DNA from: Actinoalloteichus hymeniacidonis | GTDB lineage: Bacteria; Actinomycetota; Actinomycetes; Mycobacteriales; Pseudonocardiaceae | Assembly: GCF_014203365.1 (NCBI RefSeq) | Contig: NZ_JACHIS010000001.1 | Location: 4,030,001 to 4,094,000, forward strand | Reading direction: 5' to 3' | DNA length: 64,000 nucleotides | Shown here: positions 24,004 through 33,909 of the stretch, in pieces | Numbering within the stretch: the stretch's first letter is position 1 | How the letters are laid out: each line of letters begins with the position of its first letter | Position numbers and translations under genes: made by a program | Notes under the pieces: generated by a model | Told to the model about the DNA's origin: nothing | The model's database searches: none | What the model saw: the letters and a program-made list of their open reading frames with translations, nothing else

Positions 24004-26400
24004 GTGAGCGACGAACGCCGAGGTGACGACTGGTTCGGCCATTCGCCCACGCCCGAAGGTTCCCCGTCGGATCCGGCTGCCGGCCCCGCATCCGACGTCG
24101 AACGACCACGTCGCCGCAGACAGCCCCCCGCCGCTGCGCCCCAGGACGGCCGCCGTCGGGCACGACCGGCCGAGGAGACCGGCGGAGAGCGACATCCCAA
24201 CGCTGGGCACGGCTCGGGCGACGCCTCGCCACCGCGACGTCGGCGACCGATGCCCGGAGCGGAACCGCCGGAACCGAACCGCCGCCGAGCGATGCCTGAC
24301 GACCGTGGCGAACGGCCTGCCGGACCGGGAGCACCCGACATCGGCTCCGGGACAGAGCGAAGCCGTCAGGCCGGCAGGCGGGATGCAACCGGTGTCCCTC
24401 GGGAACCCGGTCTTCGGGGCGAACGGCCGGACGAACCGAGAGCACCCGGAGCCGGCCGTCCACAACGACGCGATCCCGAACGACGTGCGAGCACGTCGGC
24501 CAAGCCGGTCCATCCTGCTGATTCCACCAACGCATCCGATGCGGTGCCGACCGATCCCGGTGACCGCACCGCAGGCAGGCGCACCGGACGCACTTCGGCG
24601 ACCACGGCGGGAAAACCCGCTCGCCGCGAGCGCAGGACCGCCGAAGCCGTCGGCCATGGCCATGGCCATGGACACGGACACGGGCCCGCAGGCCGCTCCT
24701 CGACCAAGGTGCGCATCCTGTTGGCCGCGCTGTTGGTCCCGGTCGCGCTGGCCACCGTGATCGGGGCCTTGCTGCTCCACCCGTTCGGGCAGGAGACGCA
24801 GAGCTCCAGTGAGCTCGGCTTCTTCCAGGAGCCGTTCAACGCCGAGGTCCTCTCGGCCGAGGTGGGCGGCTGTCAGAGTGGCGGAGCACAGCCTGTCCCC
24901 GGCGGTACGCAGCCCGATCCCGGCGGTGCAGACCCCGGCGGTGCGCAGCCCGATCCGAACACCGGTGCGCCGCAGGATGATTCGCAGTGCCAGGTACTCC
25001 AGGTGCGGCTGGACGACGGAGAGGCCGCCGGTCAGACGATCGAGCAGGTGCTCCCGTTGGAGCCGAGCACGCCGACCTTCGAACAGGGCGACCAGGTCGT
25101 ACTGTCGTACACCGGCGCACAACCGACCGAGCCCTCCTCTTATCGCATCGTCGACTTCCAGCGGGGCGGATCGCTGCTGTGGCTGGCCGTGCTGTTCTCG
25201 GCGGCCGTGCTGCTGCTGGCCCGCTGGAAGGGACTCACCGCGCTGGCGGGCCTCGCCGTCAGTTTCGCGATCATCACGATGTTCATCATCCCGGCGATCC
25301 TCGCAGGCGAGAACGCCGTGACCGTGGCCGTCATCGGCTCGGGACTGATCATGTTCGTGGTCCTCTACCTCACCCACGGTTTCTCGGCACGCACCTCGGC
25401 CGCCGTGTTGGGCACGTTGATCAGTCTGGCTCTGATCGCCGTCCTCGGGATCGTCTTCTCGGAACTGACCAAGCTCACCGGCTTGGACGAGGAGACCGTC
25501 AACCTCATCACCATTCTCGGCACCGACGTCGATGCACGCGGCCTGTTGCTCGCCGGCGTGATCATCGGCGCACTCGGTGTCCTCGACGACATGACCATCA
25601 GCCAGACCAGCGCGGTCTGGGAACTACGCAAGGCCAACCCGACGATGGGCTGGGGAGCCCTGTACACCGCGGGCGTGCGCATCGGACGAGACCACATCTC
25701 GGCTGCGGTGAACACCCTGGCCCTGGCGTATGCGGGTGCCGCCCTGCCGTTGTTGTTGTCCTACTCGCTGTCCGGTGTCGACCTCGGGACGCTCTTCGGC
25801 GCGCAGGTCGTCGCGCAGGAGATCGTCCGAACGCTCGTCGGCAGCATCGGTCTTGTCGCCGCCGTGCCGATCAGCACCGCGCTCGCGGCGTTGGTGGTCA
25901 CCAGAGGACCGACGGAACCGACCGACGACCATGATCCCGTGGACCCACCCGACCCGGTGTACCCGCCGGACATCGAGGACGAGCACGGCGACGACACGGC
26001 ACACACCCCTCGTCGGGAGGCGTCGGCAGGCACAGGGGGTCTGCAGGCACGCGCCGCCGAGGACGCCCCGCGTCGATCCGGCGGTACCCAGACCAGACCA
26101 CCCACAACCCGTACCCGCCGCGACGAAACCGAGGAGGACCCACGCCGCGCCGACCAGCGACGACGCGTCCGCCCGGCACAACAGCCGCCTGCCGAACCGG
26201 ATGCAGTCGGGGACCGCGTCGCACGCGACCCGGCTGGTCGGCCGCCGCACGATGGACAGCGGCGGGCGCCTCGACGCCCCACGCCGGAGGACAGGCCCGC
26301 CCGACGGGCTCCACACGGCGGGACACCGGGTCGGACCGACGGTCCGAGGTCCGCGGCGGAGGGCCGCAGGCGTCGACCGGAGGGCCACGAGCCGATCTAA
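24004..26400 (+). CDS. YibE/F-family multipass membrane protein with long disordered tails
   Basis: Of 798 residues, about 1-235 are Arg/Pro/Glu-rich and low-complexity. A His-Gly alternation (five HG pairs near 218-228) lies just before the first membrane span (about 237-260). An extracytoplasmic loop carries a GGAQP/DPGG-type repeat (about 290-325). The YibE/F core follows with about seven further spans and the signatures YLTHGFSARTSAAVLGT, ILGTDVDARGLLLAGVIIGALGVLDDMTISQ and AYAGAALPLLL. Residues 635-798 are again Arg/Pro-rich and cytoplasmic. YibE/F proteins are poorly characterised; transport has been proposed. GTG start with GAGG a short distance upstream. Confidence 0.82.
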   Translation: MSDERRGDDWFGHSPTPEGSPSDPAAGPASDVERPRRRRQPPAAAPQDGRRRARPAEETGGERHPNAGHGSGDASPPRRRRPMPGAEPPEPNRRRAMPDDRGERPAGPGAPDIGSGTERSRQAGRRDATGVPREPGLRGERPDEPRAPGAGRPQRRDPERRASTSAKPVHPADSTNASDAVPTDPGDRTAGRRTGRTSATTAGKPARRERRTAEAVGHGHGHGHGHGPAGRSSTKVRILLAALLVPVALATVIGALLLHPFGQETQSSSELGFFQEPFNAEVLSAEVGGCQSGGAQPVPGGTQPDPGGADPGGAQPDPNTGAPQDDSQCQVLQVRLDDGEAAGQTIEQVLPLEPSTPTFEQGDQVVLSYTGAQPTEPSSYRIVDFQRGGSLLWLAVLFSAAVLLLARWKGLTALAGLAVSFAIITMFIIPAILAGENAVTVAVIGSGLIMFVVLYLTHGFSARTSAAVLGTLISLALIAVLGIVFSELTKLTGLDEETVNLITILGTDVDARGLLLAGVIIGALGVLDDMTISQTSAVWELRKANPTMGWGALYTAGVRIGRDHISAAVNTLALAYAGAALPLLLSYSLSGVDLGTLFGAQVVAQEIVRTLVGSIGLVAAVPISTALAALVVTRGPTEPTDDHDPVDPPDPVYPPDIEDEHGDDTAHTPRREASAGTGGLQARAAEDAPRRSGGTQTRPPTTRTRRDETEEDPRRADQRRRVRPAQQPPAEPDAVGDRVARDPAGRPPHDGQRRAPRRPTPEDRPARRAPHGGTPGRTDGPRSAAEGRRRRPEGHEPI

Positions 26401-26407
26401 CCGGCCT

Positions 26408-26436
26408 CGGCCCCGGCAGCAGCGTCGCCGGGGCCG
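26408..26436. terminator. Bidirectional terminator
   Basis: A perfect 10-bp stem CGGCCCCGGC (26408-26417) with 26427-26436 and a 9-nt loop lie between two convergent stops (26400 and 26448). Confidence 0.7.
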
Positions 26437-26447
26437 GGATCCGCCGA

Positions 26448-27218
26448 TCAGTCCAGGGTGGAGACGAACCGGGCGACCGCCTCGGAACTCAATCGGGACG
26501 GCAGTCGACCTGCGGGAGCCACCGAGGCCAACTTGTACAGCGGACGATCTGCGGCAGCCTCGCCGCGTGCCTCGGCCCGAAGCTGTGCGACCAACAGCTG
26601 CGACAGGGTCAGCGTGCGCATGTCCCCTACGGCGGCCAGGGCGTCGGCGAGACGGCGAAGCTCCAGGATGCCGAGTTCGCGACCGCCTGCACCCGCGTAG
26701 AGCGCCAGAGACAGGTTCACCGTCTTGCCCTGCCCCTGCATCAACAGCCCCACGGTGCGCATTCCGCGCTGATCCAGGACCAGGACGTCGATCTCCCGCA
26801 ATTCGTTGAGATCCACTCTCCGGGTGCCGAAGGCCGACACGGAGACGACGCTGCCGGCGAGCCGGGTTCGTCGACGAGCCTCCGCCCAGGCCAGCAACAG
26901 CAATGGAACGGCGATCACTCCGCCGGCGACCAGGCCGGCCGTGCGCCCGCCGATCAGACCGAAGAGTCCCCCCAGCGCCGCGCCGACGATGAGCGCGCCT
27001 GCCGCGATCGACCACGCACGTCGCCGAACCAGTTGGGAAGGAAGTAGGTCGAGCGCGATGCCGGGCTGGGCGGGCTTGCCCTCGGATCGCGCTGCTCGGT
27101 CGGATTGCTCGCCGGTATCGGACCGCTCGGGAATACCGGGTCGGTCGAGCTCGCCGGGATCGTTCTCGGTCACCGGGTCGATGCCTCCTTCATCCGCGCC
27201 ACTGACACGATCGTCCAC
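26448..27218 (-). CDS. Two-span membrane protein, unrecognised
   Basis: Up to 256 residues. A hydrophilic acidic N-terminus (1-65) precedes two adjacent transmembrane helices (about 70-90 and 93-112), then a soluble domain of about 140 residues starting RRTRLAGSVVSVSAFGTRRVDL, which has the strand pattern of a PH-like domain. The start is ambiguous: GTG 27218 has only GGGA, whereas GTG 27173 lies 10 nt after GAAGGAGG. It follows the metallo-hydrolase on the same strand by 18 bp, so the two are probably one operon. No function can be assigned. Confidence 0.65.
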   Translation of the reverse strand: MDDRVSGADEGGIDPVTENDPGELDRPGIPERSDTGEQSDRAARSEGKPAQPGIALDLLPSQLVRRRAWSIAAGALIVGAALGGLFGLIGGRTAGLVAGGVIAVPLLLLAWAEARRRTRLAGSVVSVSAFGTRRVDLNELREIDVLVLDQRGMRTVGLLMQGQGKTVNLSLALYAGAGGRELGILELRRLADALAAVGDMRTLTLSQLLVAQLRAEARGEAAADRPLYKLASVAPAGRLPSRLSSEAVARFVSTLD

Positions 27219-27236
27219 GAGTCCCGGCCCGTCGGG

Positions 27237-27953
27237 TCAGGCGCCCGGAGTGCTCAGGCCCTGCAGGAACGGGTTGGTGGCCCGCTCCCGGCCGATGGTG
27301 CTGGTCGGGCCGTGCCCGGAGAGCAGCACCATGTCGTCGGACAACGGAAGGATGCGATCCCGCAGCGTCTCGATCATCACCCGTTGATCGCCGCCGGGGA
27401 GGTCTGTCCGCCCGATGGACCCGGCGAAGAGCGTGTCGCCCGCCAACAACAGGCTGGTCCGTTCGGTCGGCTCGGATCCGACCTCGGCTGCCGGGTCAGC
27501 GGGTGCGATCACCACGTGGAAACACACCGAGCCCTCGGTATGTCCCGGGGTGTGCAGCACGGTGATCCGCAAGCCCGCCAGGTCCAGGGCCTGGCCGTCG
27601 GTCAGATCACACAGCTGCTCCGGCTCGCGCATGGCCAGCTCCGGCCCCAACAACCGGGCGAGTTCGGAGCCGACACCACGAAGCGGTTCGGAGAGCAGGG
27701 GCCGGTCGCCGGGATGCGCCCAGACCGGGATGTCGTGGGTCTCGGCGACCTCGGTCGCCGAGTAGGCATGGTCGAAATGCCCGTGGGTGAGCAGCACGGC
27801 GGCAGGAGTCAGGCGGTGCTCCGCCAGCCGGGCCTCCAGCGGGGCCGCCACGTCCTGACCGGGATCGACGACCACACAGGGCCCATCGGGCCCGCCCGCG
27901 AGCAGATAGCAATTGGCCTGCAATGGGCCACTGGGGAACCCGACGACGAGCAC
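27237..27953 (-). CDS. Metallo-beta-lactamase-fold hydrolase, glyoxalase-II-like
   Basis: The 238-residue product has the zinc motif HGHFDH (His57, His59, Asp61, His62), a later TPGHTEG histidine, AGDTLFAGSIGR and the final LLSGHGP, as in the hydroxyacylglutathione hydrolase-like branch. It should hydrolyse a thioester in the cytoplasm. The GTG at 27953 has GGAGG 6 nt upstream and gives the usual N-terminus (VLVVGFPSG); the frame extends to 28052 without homology. Its position beside a cyclophilin gene and relA matches the M. tuberculosis order ppiB-glyoxalase II, which supports orthology. The usual hisS neighbour is replaced here by a membrane protein gene. Confidence 0.88.
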   Translation of the reverse strand: MLVVGFPSGPLQANCYLLAGGPDGPCVVVDPGQDVAAPLEARLAEHRLTPAAVLLTHGHFDHAYSATEVAETHDIPVWAHPGDRPLLSEPLRGVGSELARLLGPELAMREPEQLCDLTDGQALDLAGLRITVLHTPGHTEGSVCFHVVIAPADPAAEVGSEPTERTSLLLAGDTLFAGSIGRTDLPGGDQRVMIETLRDRILPLSDDMVLLSGHGPTSTIGRERATNPFLQGLSTPGA

Positions 27954-28110
27954 GAGGCGCCTCCGTGGAGAGCAGGGGTCGGGTTGGGCCGAAAGGCCGC
28001 ACCCGCAGACCGACCAGCCTAGCCGGCCCATACCGGTACACACAGACCACACCCGCTGGCTCTAGACTCCCGGCTGCCACCCCGTCTCCAGCATCCCTAG
28101 GAGGGAGCCG

Positions 28111-28908
28111 GTGCCCACCAACGAGCAACGTCGCGCAGCCGCCAAGCGGAAGCTCGAACGGCAGCTCCAACGCCGTGCCCAACGCGCCAAACGCCGCCGC
28201 ACGATCGCCATGAGCGCGACGGTGCTGGGGACGGTCCTGGTCGTCGGGCTGGTCTACTTCTTCGCCACCCAGGGTGGCGATGACGCCGAGGCCGCCGGGC
28301 AGAGCGACACGCCTGAGACGCCGTCCTCCGTCGAGACGACGGACGGCCCCTGCGGCTATGTCACCAGCGGCGAGCCCGCCAAGGAGGTCGACATCCCCGA
28401 GGACGTCGATCCCACGCCCGCCGAGGGCACCGTCGACGCGACGCTGGCCACGAACCAGGGCGAGATCGGTCTGACCCTGGACCGCGAGGCAGCGCCGTGC
28501 ACGGTGCAGAGCTTCGTGCACCTCGCGGAGAGCGGCTACTTCGACGAATCGCAGTGCCACCGGCTGGTCACCGCCGAGGGCTCGTTGGAGGTCCTGCAGT
28601 GCGGCGACCCGACCGGCACCGGCAGCGGCGGGCCCGGCTATGAGATCGCCGACGAGCTGACCGGCGAGGAGACCTACGGCCGAGGCACCCTGGCGATGGC
28701 CAATGCGGGCCCCAACACGGGTGGCTCGCAGTTCTTCATCGTCTACGGTGACTCGGAGCTCCCGCCGTCATACACGGTCTTCGGCACGATCGACGAAGGC
28801 GGCCTCGAGGTCGTCGACGGGATCGCCGAGGCGGGTGAGTCGACCGGTCAGGGCGACGGTCCGCCCAACACCGAGACCATCATCGAGAGCGCGTCCATCA
28901 CAGCCTGA
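28111..28908 (+). CDS. Membrane-anchored peptidyl-prolyl cis-trans isomerase (cyclophilin)
   Basis: The 265-residue protein has a very basic N-terminus (1-31), one transmembrane helix (about 33-52), an acidic linker and a cyclophilin domain (about 105-262). Visible motifs include ESGYFDESQCHRLV, GTLAMANAGPNTGGSQFFIVYGD and YTVFGTIDEGGLEVVD. It should catalyse proline isomerisation of exported proteins on the outer face of the membrane. The catalytic Arg of canonical cyclophilins (FHR) is kept as CHR. GTG start with AGGAGGGAG upstream. It is convergent with relA, as ppiB is in mycobacteria. Confidence 0.9.
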   Translation: MPTNEQRRAAAKRKLERQLQRRAQRAKRRRTIAMSATVLGTVLVVGLVYFFATQGGDDAEAAGQSDTPETPSSVETTDGPCGYVTSGEPAKEVDIPEDVDPTPAEGTVDATLATNQGEIGLTLDREAAPCTVQSFVHLAESGYFDESQCHRLVTAEGSLEVLQCGDPTGTGSGGPGYEIADELTGEETYGRGTLAMANAGPNTGGSQFFIVYGDSELPPSYTVFGTIDEGGLEVVDGIAEAGESTGQGDGPPNTETIIESASITA

Positions 28909-28926
28909 CGCCCTCTCGCCACGACA

Positions 28927-28969
28927 TTCGGCCCCGGTCACCGTCTCGCCGACGGTGACCGGGGCCGAA
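28927..28969. terminator. Strong bidirectional terminator
   Basis: A perfect 19-bp stem (28927-28945 with 28951-28969; core GGCCCCGGTCACCGTC) and a 5-nt loop lie 18 bp past the cyclophilin stop. It faces the end of relA further right. Confidence 0.8.
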
Positions 28970-29306
28970 CTGTCTCCCCCGCCGTCGGCTCGTGCTCCGT
29001 CCGGACCACATGGCCGACCTGAGCAGGGGGAAGGCGGCCCTTGGTGATCCACTCGATCGATACCTTGCCGGAATCGAACATCCGTTCGATCATCGAGTCA
29101 TGGTCATCACTGCAGGGTTTCAGGCGATCTGCCACTCCACAGCGGTCCGCTCCCTTCGGGGCCGAGGTGTCCCCGCGGGCGAGGAGTGCTCGAGATACGA
29201 GTGGTCGACGCATCACCGAGTAAGACGACGCCTGCGATGGGCTGTGCCCGCACCGCCGTGCTCCGGCTCCGCACCGCCACCGACGAGCGGGGCGGCCCCG
29301 GTGGGG
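28970..29306. other. 3' intergenic region between cyclophilin and relA
   Basis: About 340 bp between convergent genes. Short frames of 60-90 codons exist on both strands, but none has a ribosome site or recognisable family. A small inverted repeat (ATCGAAC/GTTCGAT near 29075-29095) is present. Confidence 0.4.
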
Positions 29307-31610
29307 CTATGCGGTCGAGGTGACCCGGTAGACGTCGTAGACGCCCTCGATGTTGCGCACCGCCTTCAACACGTGCCCGAGATGTTTCGGGTCGCCCATC
29401 TCGAAGGAGAACCTGCTGACCGCCACCCGATCCCGGCTGGTGTTGACCGAGGCGGACAGGATGTTGACGCGCTCGTCGGCCAGGATCTTGGTGACGTCGG
29501 AGAGCAACCGATGCCGGTCGAGTGCCTCCACCTGGATCGCCACCAGGAACACCGAGGACGACGATGGCGCCCATTCCACCGGCACCAGACGCTCCGGGCT
29601 GGCGCGCAGCTCGTCCGCATTGGTGCAGTCGGTCCGGTGCACGCTCACGCCGCCGCCCCGGGTGACGAAGCCGAGGATCTCGTCACCGGGCACCGGGGTG
29701 CAGCAGCGGGCGAGTTTCACCCAGACGTCACCCGCGTCCTTGACGACGACCCCGGCGTCCGAGGTGGCCCGCCTACGGTGGTGCATCGTGGAGGGCGTGG
29801 AGCGCTCGGCCAGCTCCTCCTCGGCATGCTCCTCGCCGCCGACCAGGGCCATCAGTCTGGTCACGACGTGCTTGGCCGAGGAATGGTGCTCGCCCACCGC
29901 CGCGTAGAGGGTGCTGATGTCGGTGTAGTGGAGTTCGCGCGCCACGGCGCCGAGCGAGTCCGCGGAGACGAGCCGCTGCAACGGCAGTCCGACACGGCGC
30001 AGTTCCCGCGCGATCGCCTCCTTGCCGCTCTCGATGGCTTCCTCGCGGCGTTCCTTCGCGAACCACTGTTTGATCTTTGCTCGAGCCCGAGGAGAGGCCG
30101 CGAACGACAACCAGTCGCGGCTGGGCCCCGCACCCTCGGCCTTCGAGGTGAAGATCTCGACGACCTCGCCGTTCTCCAGACCGCGTTCGAGCGCCACCAG
30201 CCTGCCGTTGACCCGGGCCCCGATACAGCGGTGACCGACCTCGGTATGCACGGCGTAGGCGAAGTCGACCGGTGTGGAGCCGGTCGGCAGCGTGATCACA
30301 TCCCCCTTGGGGGTGAAGACGAAGATCTCCCTGGTCGCCAGGTCGTAGCGCAGCGACTCCAGGAAGTCGCCGGGGTCGGCGGCCTCACGCTGCCAGTCGA
30401 GGAGTTGACGCATCCACGCCATCTCGTCGACCTCGACCGCGGAGGTTCCGCCGCTGCCGTTATTGCCCTTGGTCTCCTTGTACCGCCAGTGGGCGGCGAT
30501 GCCGTACTCGGCGGTGCGGTGCATCTCATGGGTGCGAATCTGCACCTCGAGCGGTTTCCCGTCCGGGCCGATGACGGTCGTGTGCAACGACTTGTAGACC
30601 CCGAACCGAGGCTGTGCGATGTAGTCCTTGAAGCGGCCCGGCATGGGCTGCCAGAGGGCGTGCACCACGCCCATCGCCGCATAGCAGTCCCGGACCTCGT
30701 CCACCAGGATGCGCACGCCGACCAGGTCGTGGATGTCGTCGAAATCGCGGCCTCGGACGATCATCTTCTGGTGGATCGAGTAGTAGTGCTTGGGCCTGCC
30801 CTCGACCCTGGCCACCAGCCGGGCACTGTTGAGGTTGTCGGTGAGCTGATTCACCACGCCGCGCAGGTAGGTGTCTCGAGAAGGCGCGCGGTTGGCCACC
30901 AGACGAACGATCTCGTCGTACTTCTTGGGCTGAAGAATGGCGAAGGCCAAATCCTCCAGCTCCCATTTGACCGTCGCCATCCCGAGTCGATGCGCGAGCG
31001 GAGCCAGCACCTCGAGCGTCTCGCGGGCCTTGCGGGCCTGCTTCTCCGGCGGGAGGAAACGCATGGTGCGCATGTTGTGCAGGCGGTCGGCGAGCTTGAT
31101 GACCAGTACGCGAGGGTCGCGGGCCATCGCGATGACCATCTTACGGATGGTCTCGGCCTCGGCGGCCGCACCGAGCTTGACCTTGTCGAGCTTCGTCACG
31201 CCGTCCACGAGGTGCGCGACCTCGTCGCTGAAATCGCTGCGCAGCCGCTCCAGCGAGTAGTCGGTGTCCTCCACCGTGTCGTGCAGGAGCGCGGCGACGA
31301 GCGTGATGGTGTCCATGCCCAGTTCCGCCAGGATGGTGGCCACCGCCAGCGGGTGGGTGATGTAGGGGTCACCCGACTTACGACGCTGGCTGCGGTGCTT
31401 CTCCTCCGCGACGTCATAGGCGCCCTGCAGCAGGGCCAGGTCGGCCTTGGGATGCAACTGGCGGTGCACGGCGGCCAAGGGCTCGAGCACCTGCTTGACC
31501 GACGAGGAGCGCTGGGCGGTGATCCGACGCGCCAGCCTGGCCCGGACGCGACGAGTGGCCGACGGCTGCCTCGGTGCACCCGGTTGGCCCTGTTCGACGT
31601 CCTGACTCAC
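29307..31610 (-). CDS. relA: Bifunctional (p)ppGpp synthetase/hydrolase
   Basis: The 767-residue long RelA/SpoT homologue makes and degrades the stringent-response alarmone. Domains in order: HD hydrolase (about 60-200) with intact His-Asp in [10 protein letters not shown] (His110-Asp111), synthetase (about 240-370) with [13 protein letters not shown] and [13 protein letters not shown] ([16 protein letters not shown], about 410-470), helical region, a conserved CC motif in [11 protein letters not shown] and a C-terminal ACT domain. With both catalytic domains intact it should be bifunctional, the only type in most actinobacteria. GTG 31610 is preferred over GTG 31616 because GGAG sits 7 nt before it. 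Upstream, yajC follows without the usual secD, secF and apt. Confidence 0.96.
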   Translation of the reverse strand: MSQDVEQGQPGAPRQPSATRRVRARLARRITAQRSSSVKQVLEPLAAVHRQLHPKADLALLQGAYDVAEEKHRSQRRKSGDPYITHPLAVATILAELGMDTITLVAALLHDTVEDTDYSLERLRSDFSDEVAHLVDGVTKLDKVKLGAAAEAETIRKMVIAMARDPRVLVIKLADRLHNMRTMRFLPPEKQARKARETLEVLAPLAHRLGMATVKWELEDLAFAILQPKKYDEIVRLVANRAPSRDTYLRGVVNQLTDNLNSARLVARVEGRPKHYYSIHQKMIVRGRDFDDIHDLVGVRILVDEVRDCYAAMGVVHALWQPMPGRFKDYIAQPRFGVYKSLHTTVIGPDGKPLEVQIRTHEMHRTAEYGIAAHWRYKETKGNNGSGGTSAVEVDEMAWMRQLLDWQREAADPGDFLESLRYDLATREIFVFTPKGDVITLPTGSTPVDFAYAVHTEVGHRCIGARVNGRLVALERGLENGEVVEIFTSKAEGAGPSRDWLSFAASPRARAKIKQWFAKERREEAIESGKEAIARELRRVGLPLQRLVSADSLGAVARELHYTDISTLYAAVGEHHSSAKHVVTRLMALVGGEEHAEEELAERSTPSTMHHRRRATSDAGVVVKDAGDVWVKLARCCTPVPGDEILGFVTRGGGVSVHRTDCTNADELRASPERLVPVEWAPSSSSVFLVAIQVEALDRHRLLSDVTKILADERVNILSASVNTSRDRVAVSRFSFEMGDPKHLGHVLKAVRNIEGVYDVYRVTSTA

Positions 31611-32002
31611 CGGCACGCTCCAGATTCATCGCGTTGCTCGTGGTCCCACGTCGGGCACACGACCCGAGTCCCTCTCCGGGCAGCCCGGATGACGAGGATA
31701 ACGCCGATCCGATCCCCGATGTTCAATCAGGGTGAACCAGCGGGAGTCCCACGCGGACGCACTCGGGGTCGCGACCGCGTAGACCGCCGTGACCAGATCG
31801 CATCGACAGTCGATCCCGCCCTTCGACCACGCCGACGCGCCTGCCGAGCATGGGCCGGGTTCGTCTCGATCGACGAGTGGTGGGCCTCTCGCCGGCGCCG
31901 AAGGAGGCCACCGGCCACCGATGGCGCGTTACCAGCGAAGACCCGGCCATCGGCTATTTCTTCCCCGAGGCGGGTGCGCTGACCTGATCTGGCCGATGAC
32001 GC
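31611..32002. other. Intergenic region between yajC and relA (site of missing secD-secF-apt)
   Basis: Some 390 bp without a supported gene. In most actinobacteria this position holds secD, secF and apt; no fragment resembling any of them was found on either strand. The promoter of relA must lie here because a terminator precedes it. Confidence 0.6.
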
Positions 32003-32058
32003 CGATCGCCCGCCTGCCACCCCTCTCCTTGCGGAGGGGATCGGCCTGCGGGCGATCG
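32003..32058 (-). terminator. Terminator of the ruv-yajC operon
   Basis: Outer arms CGATCGCCCGC (32003-32013) and its complement (32048-32058) enclose a second stem CCCCTC/GAGGGG. The structure begins 16 bp past the yajC stop. Confidence 0.65.
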
Positions 32059-32073
32059 AGGTAACAGAGACGG

Positions 32074-32517
32074 TCAGGACTTCTTGCCGGCGTCGGCGCC
32101 CACACTCGTGGTGGCCTTGTCGGCGTCAGACGTGACCTCGGACACCTCGTCGGCGTCGTCCGTCTTGGCGGTGGTCTCGTCGGCGTCGAAACCGGTCGAC
32201 TTCTCGATGCCCTCGGACTCGTCAAGGCTCTCGGGAAGCTCGACGTCGGTGTCCTCGGACTCCGGCGACACCCGCTCGCGGATGGCCGCACGCACCCACG
32301 TGGTGGTCACGCCGGGGGCGATCTCCACGTCGATGGTGTCTTCGCTGGAGTCGGTCACCGTGCCGTAGAGACCAGAGCTGGTCATCACGCGGTCACCGGG
32401 CGCAAGGGAGTTCTGCAGCTGCTGCATCTCCTGCATCGCGCGCTTCTGCTTGCGGCTGGCCAGGAACAGCGGCAGCACCAGCAGGAGCAGGAGCAGCGGA
32501 AAGATGAAGGATTCCAT
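32074..32517 (-). CDS. yajC: Preprotein translocase accessory subunit YajC
   Basis: The 147-residue single-span membrane protein begins MESFIFPLLLLLLVLPLFL, followed by a basic segment, then the YajC core (LAPGDRVMTSSGLYGTVTD, IDVEIAPGVTTTWVRAAI). It has an acidic, Asp/Thr-rich C-terminal tail of about 50 residues, longer than in enterobacterial YajC. YajC associates with SecDF and SecYEG in protein export. GGAG lies 4 nt before the ATG at 32517. It is the last gene of the ruvC-ruvA-ruvB-yajC unit; its usual downstream partners secD and secF are absent here. Confidence 0.92.
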   Translation of the reverse strand: MESFIFPLLLLLLVLPLFLASRKQKRAMQEMQQLQNSLAPGDRVMTSSGLYGTVTDSSEDTIDVEIAPGVTTTWVRAAIRERVSPESEDTDVELPESLDESEGIEKSTGFDADETTAKTDDADEVSEVTSDADKATTSVGADAGKKS

Positions 32518-32683
32518 CGTTCTCCGTTCAGCGGACGCCAAGCTCGACGCACGGTTCGTCCGTTATTTCGGGTATCGACTACCCAGTGTGCCAGGCCTGC
32601 TGAGCTGATGACCCACCACCCGTGCCTGCGGGACACTCCCCGACTCCGGTGAGCGCACTGAGACGTCAGGTCAAGTACCGAGT

Positions 32684-33781
32684 CTAGTCCTGATCGTCGG
32701 CGAACAACGATCTGGTGCCACCAACCGTCTCGGGAGGAGGCGTAAGCCCCAGGTGAAGCCACGCTGCGGCAGTCGCCACCCGACCCCGGGGAGTCCTGGC
32801 GAGCAGACCCGCACGCACCAGGAACGGTTCGCACACCTCCTCGACCGTGGTCGACTCCTCACCCACCGCGACAGCGAGGGTGGAGACACCTACCGGCCCC
32901 CCACCGAAGGAACGGACCAATGCCCCGAGCACCGCCAGATCCAGCCGATCCAACCCGATCTCGTCTACCTCGTAGACCTCCAGCGCGGATCGGGCCACCG
33001 ACCGGGTCACCGCGCCGTCCGCCCGCACCTCGGCGAAGTCCCGGACTCGGCGTAGCAGGCGGTTCGCAATTCGTGGGGTGCCCCGCGAACGTCCCGCGAT
33101 CTCCTCGGCGCCATCGGCGTGCAAGCGCAGGCCGAGGATGGCCGCCGAACGGTGCAGGACCTGCTCCAGCTCTGCAGGGCTGTAGAACTCCATGTGCGCG
33201 GTGAATCCGAAACGGTCCCGCAGGGGTCCGGTGAGGGCGCCGGCCCTCGTGGTGGCACCGACCAGAGTGAACGGCGCGATCTCCAGCGGGATGCTCGTCG
33301 CCCCGGGGCCCTTGCCCACCACCACGTCGACCCGCAGGTCCTCCATCGCCAGGTACAGCATCTCCTCGGCGGGGCGGGCGATCCGGTGGATCTCGTCGAT
33401 GAACAGCACGTCGCCTTCGACGAGGTTGGAGAGCATCGCGGCGAGATCACCGGCGCGTTCCATCGCAGGCCCCGACGTGACACGCAACGCCGAGCCGAGT
33501 TCCGCAGCGATGATCATCGAGAGACTCGTCTTGCCGAGCCCGGGTGGGCCGGAGAGCAGGACATGGTCCGGCGGGCGCCCTCGCCGCAGTGCTCCGGACA
33601 GCACCAGCTCGAGTTGTTCCCGAACGCGCGGCTGGCCGATGAACTCGCTCAGGTCGCGGGGGCGCAGCGAGGACTCCACGTCCTGCTCTGCGACCTCGGC
33701 ATGCGGGGAGAGGTCGACGGTGCCCGGCTGGTCGAAGCCGGCTTCCGTCATGTCCCCGACGGCGGGCCACTCCTCGGTCAC
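32684..33781 (-). CDS. ruvB: Holliday junction branch migration ATPase RuvB
   Basis: The 365-residue AAA+ motor works with RuvA to drive branch migration. It shows Walker [11 protein letters not shown], Walker [10 protein letters not shown], the sensor-1 region [20 protein letters not shown] and the arginine-finger region [17 protein letters not shown], then a winged-helix domain ending in [16 protein letters not shown]. Length is typical for actinobacteria. The GTG start has GGGAG 6 nt upstream. It follows ruvA in the same orientation, separated by about 130 bp. Confidence 0.97.
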   Translation of the reverse strand: MTEEWPAVGDMTEAGFDQPGTVDLSPHAEVAEQDVESSLRPRDLSEFIGQPRVREQLELVLSGALRRGRPPDHVLLSGPPGLGKTSLSMIIAAELGSALRVTSGPAMERAGDLAAMLSNLVEGDVLFIDEIHRIARPAEEMLYLAMEDLRVDVVVGKGPGATSIPLEIAPFTLVGATTRAGALTGPLRDRFGFTAHMEFYSPAELEQVLHRSAAILGLRLHADGAEEIAGRSRGTPRIANRLLRRVRDFAEVRADGAVTRSVARSALEVYEVDEIGLDRLDLAVLGALVRSFGGGPVGVSTLAVAVGEESTTVEEVCEPFLVRAGLLARTPRGRVATAAAWLHLGLTPPPETVGGTRSLFADDQD

Positions 33782-33909
33782 CGCTCACTCCCCCGTTGTC
33801 CGTGCACTCATGTCGTCCAGTTTCCAGCCGCGCCGTTCCCAGCCGAGGCAGTGGCGGTCGCTCGCGGCCACCGTGGATCGGCTTGCGGCTCGCGGGCGTC
33901 GCCGAGGCG

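Noticed and set aside
28938-29216. Small gene between the cyclophilin gene and relA
   Set aside because: Short frames on both strands have no ribosome site, one overlaps the strong terminator, and none matches a family.
28992-31982. 996-codon open frame on the plus strand opposite relA
   Set aside because: It is the reverse complement of relA, whose domains are unmistakable. Long antisense frames are expected at this GC content; it has no ribosome site or family match.
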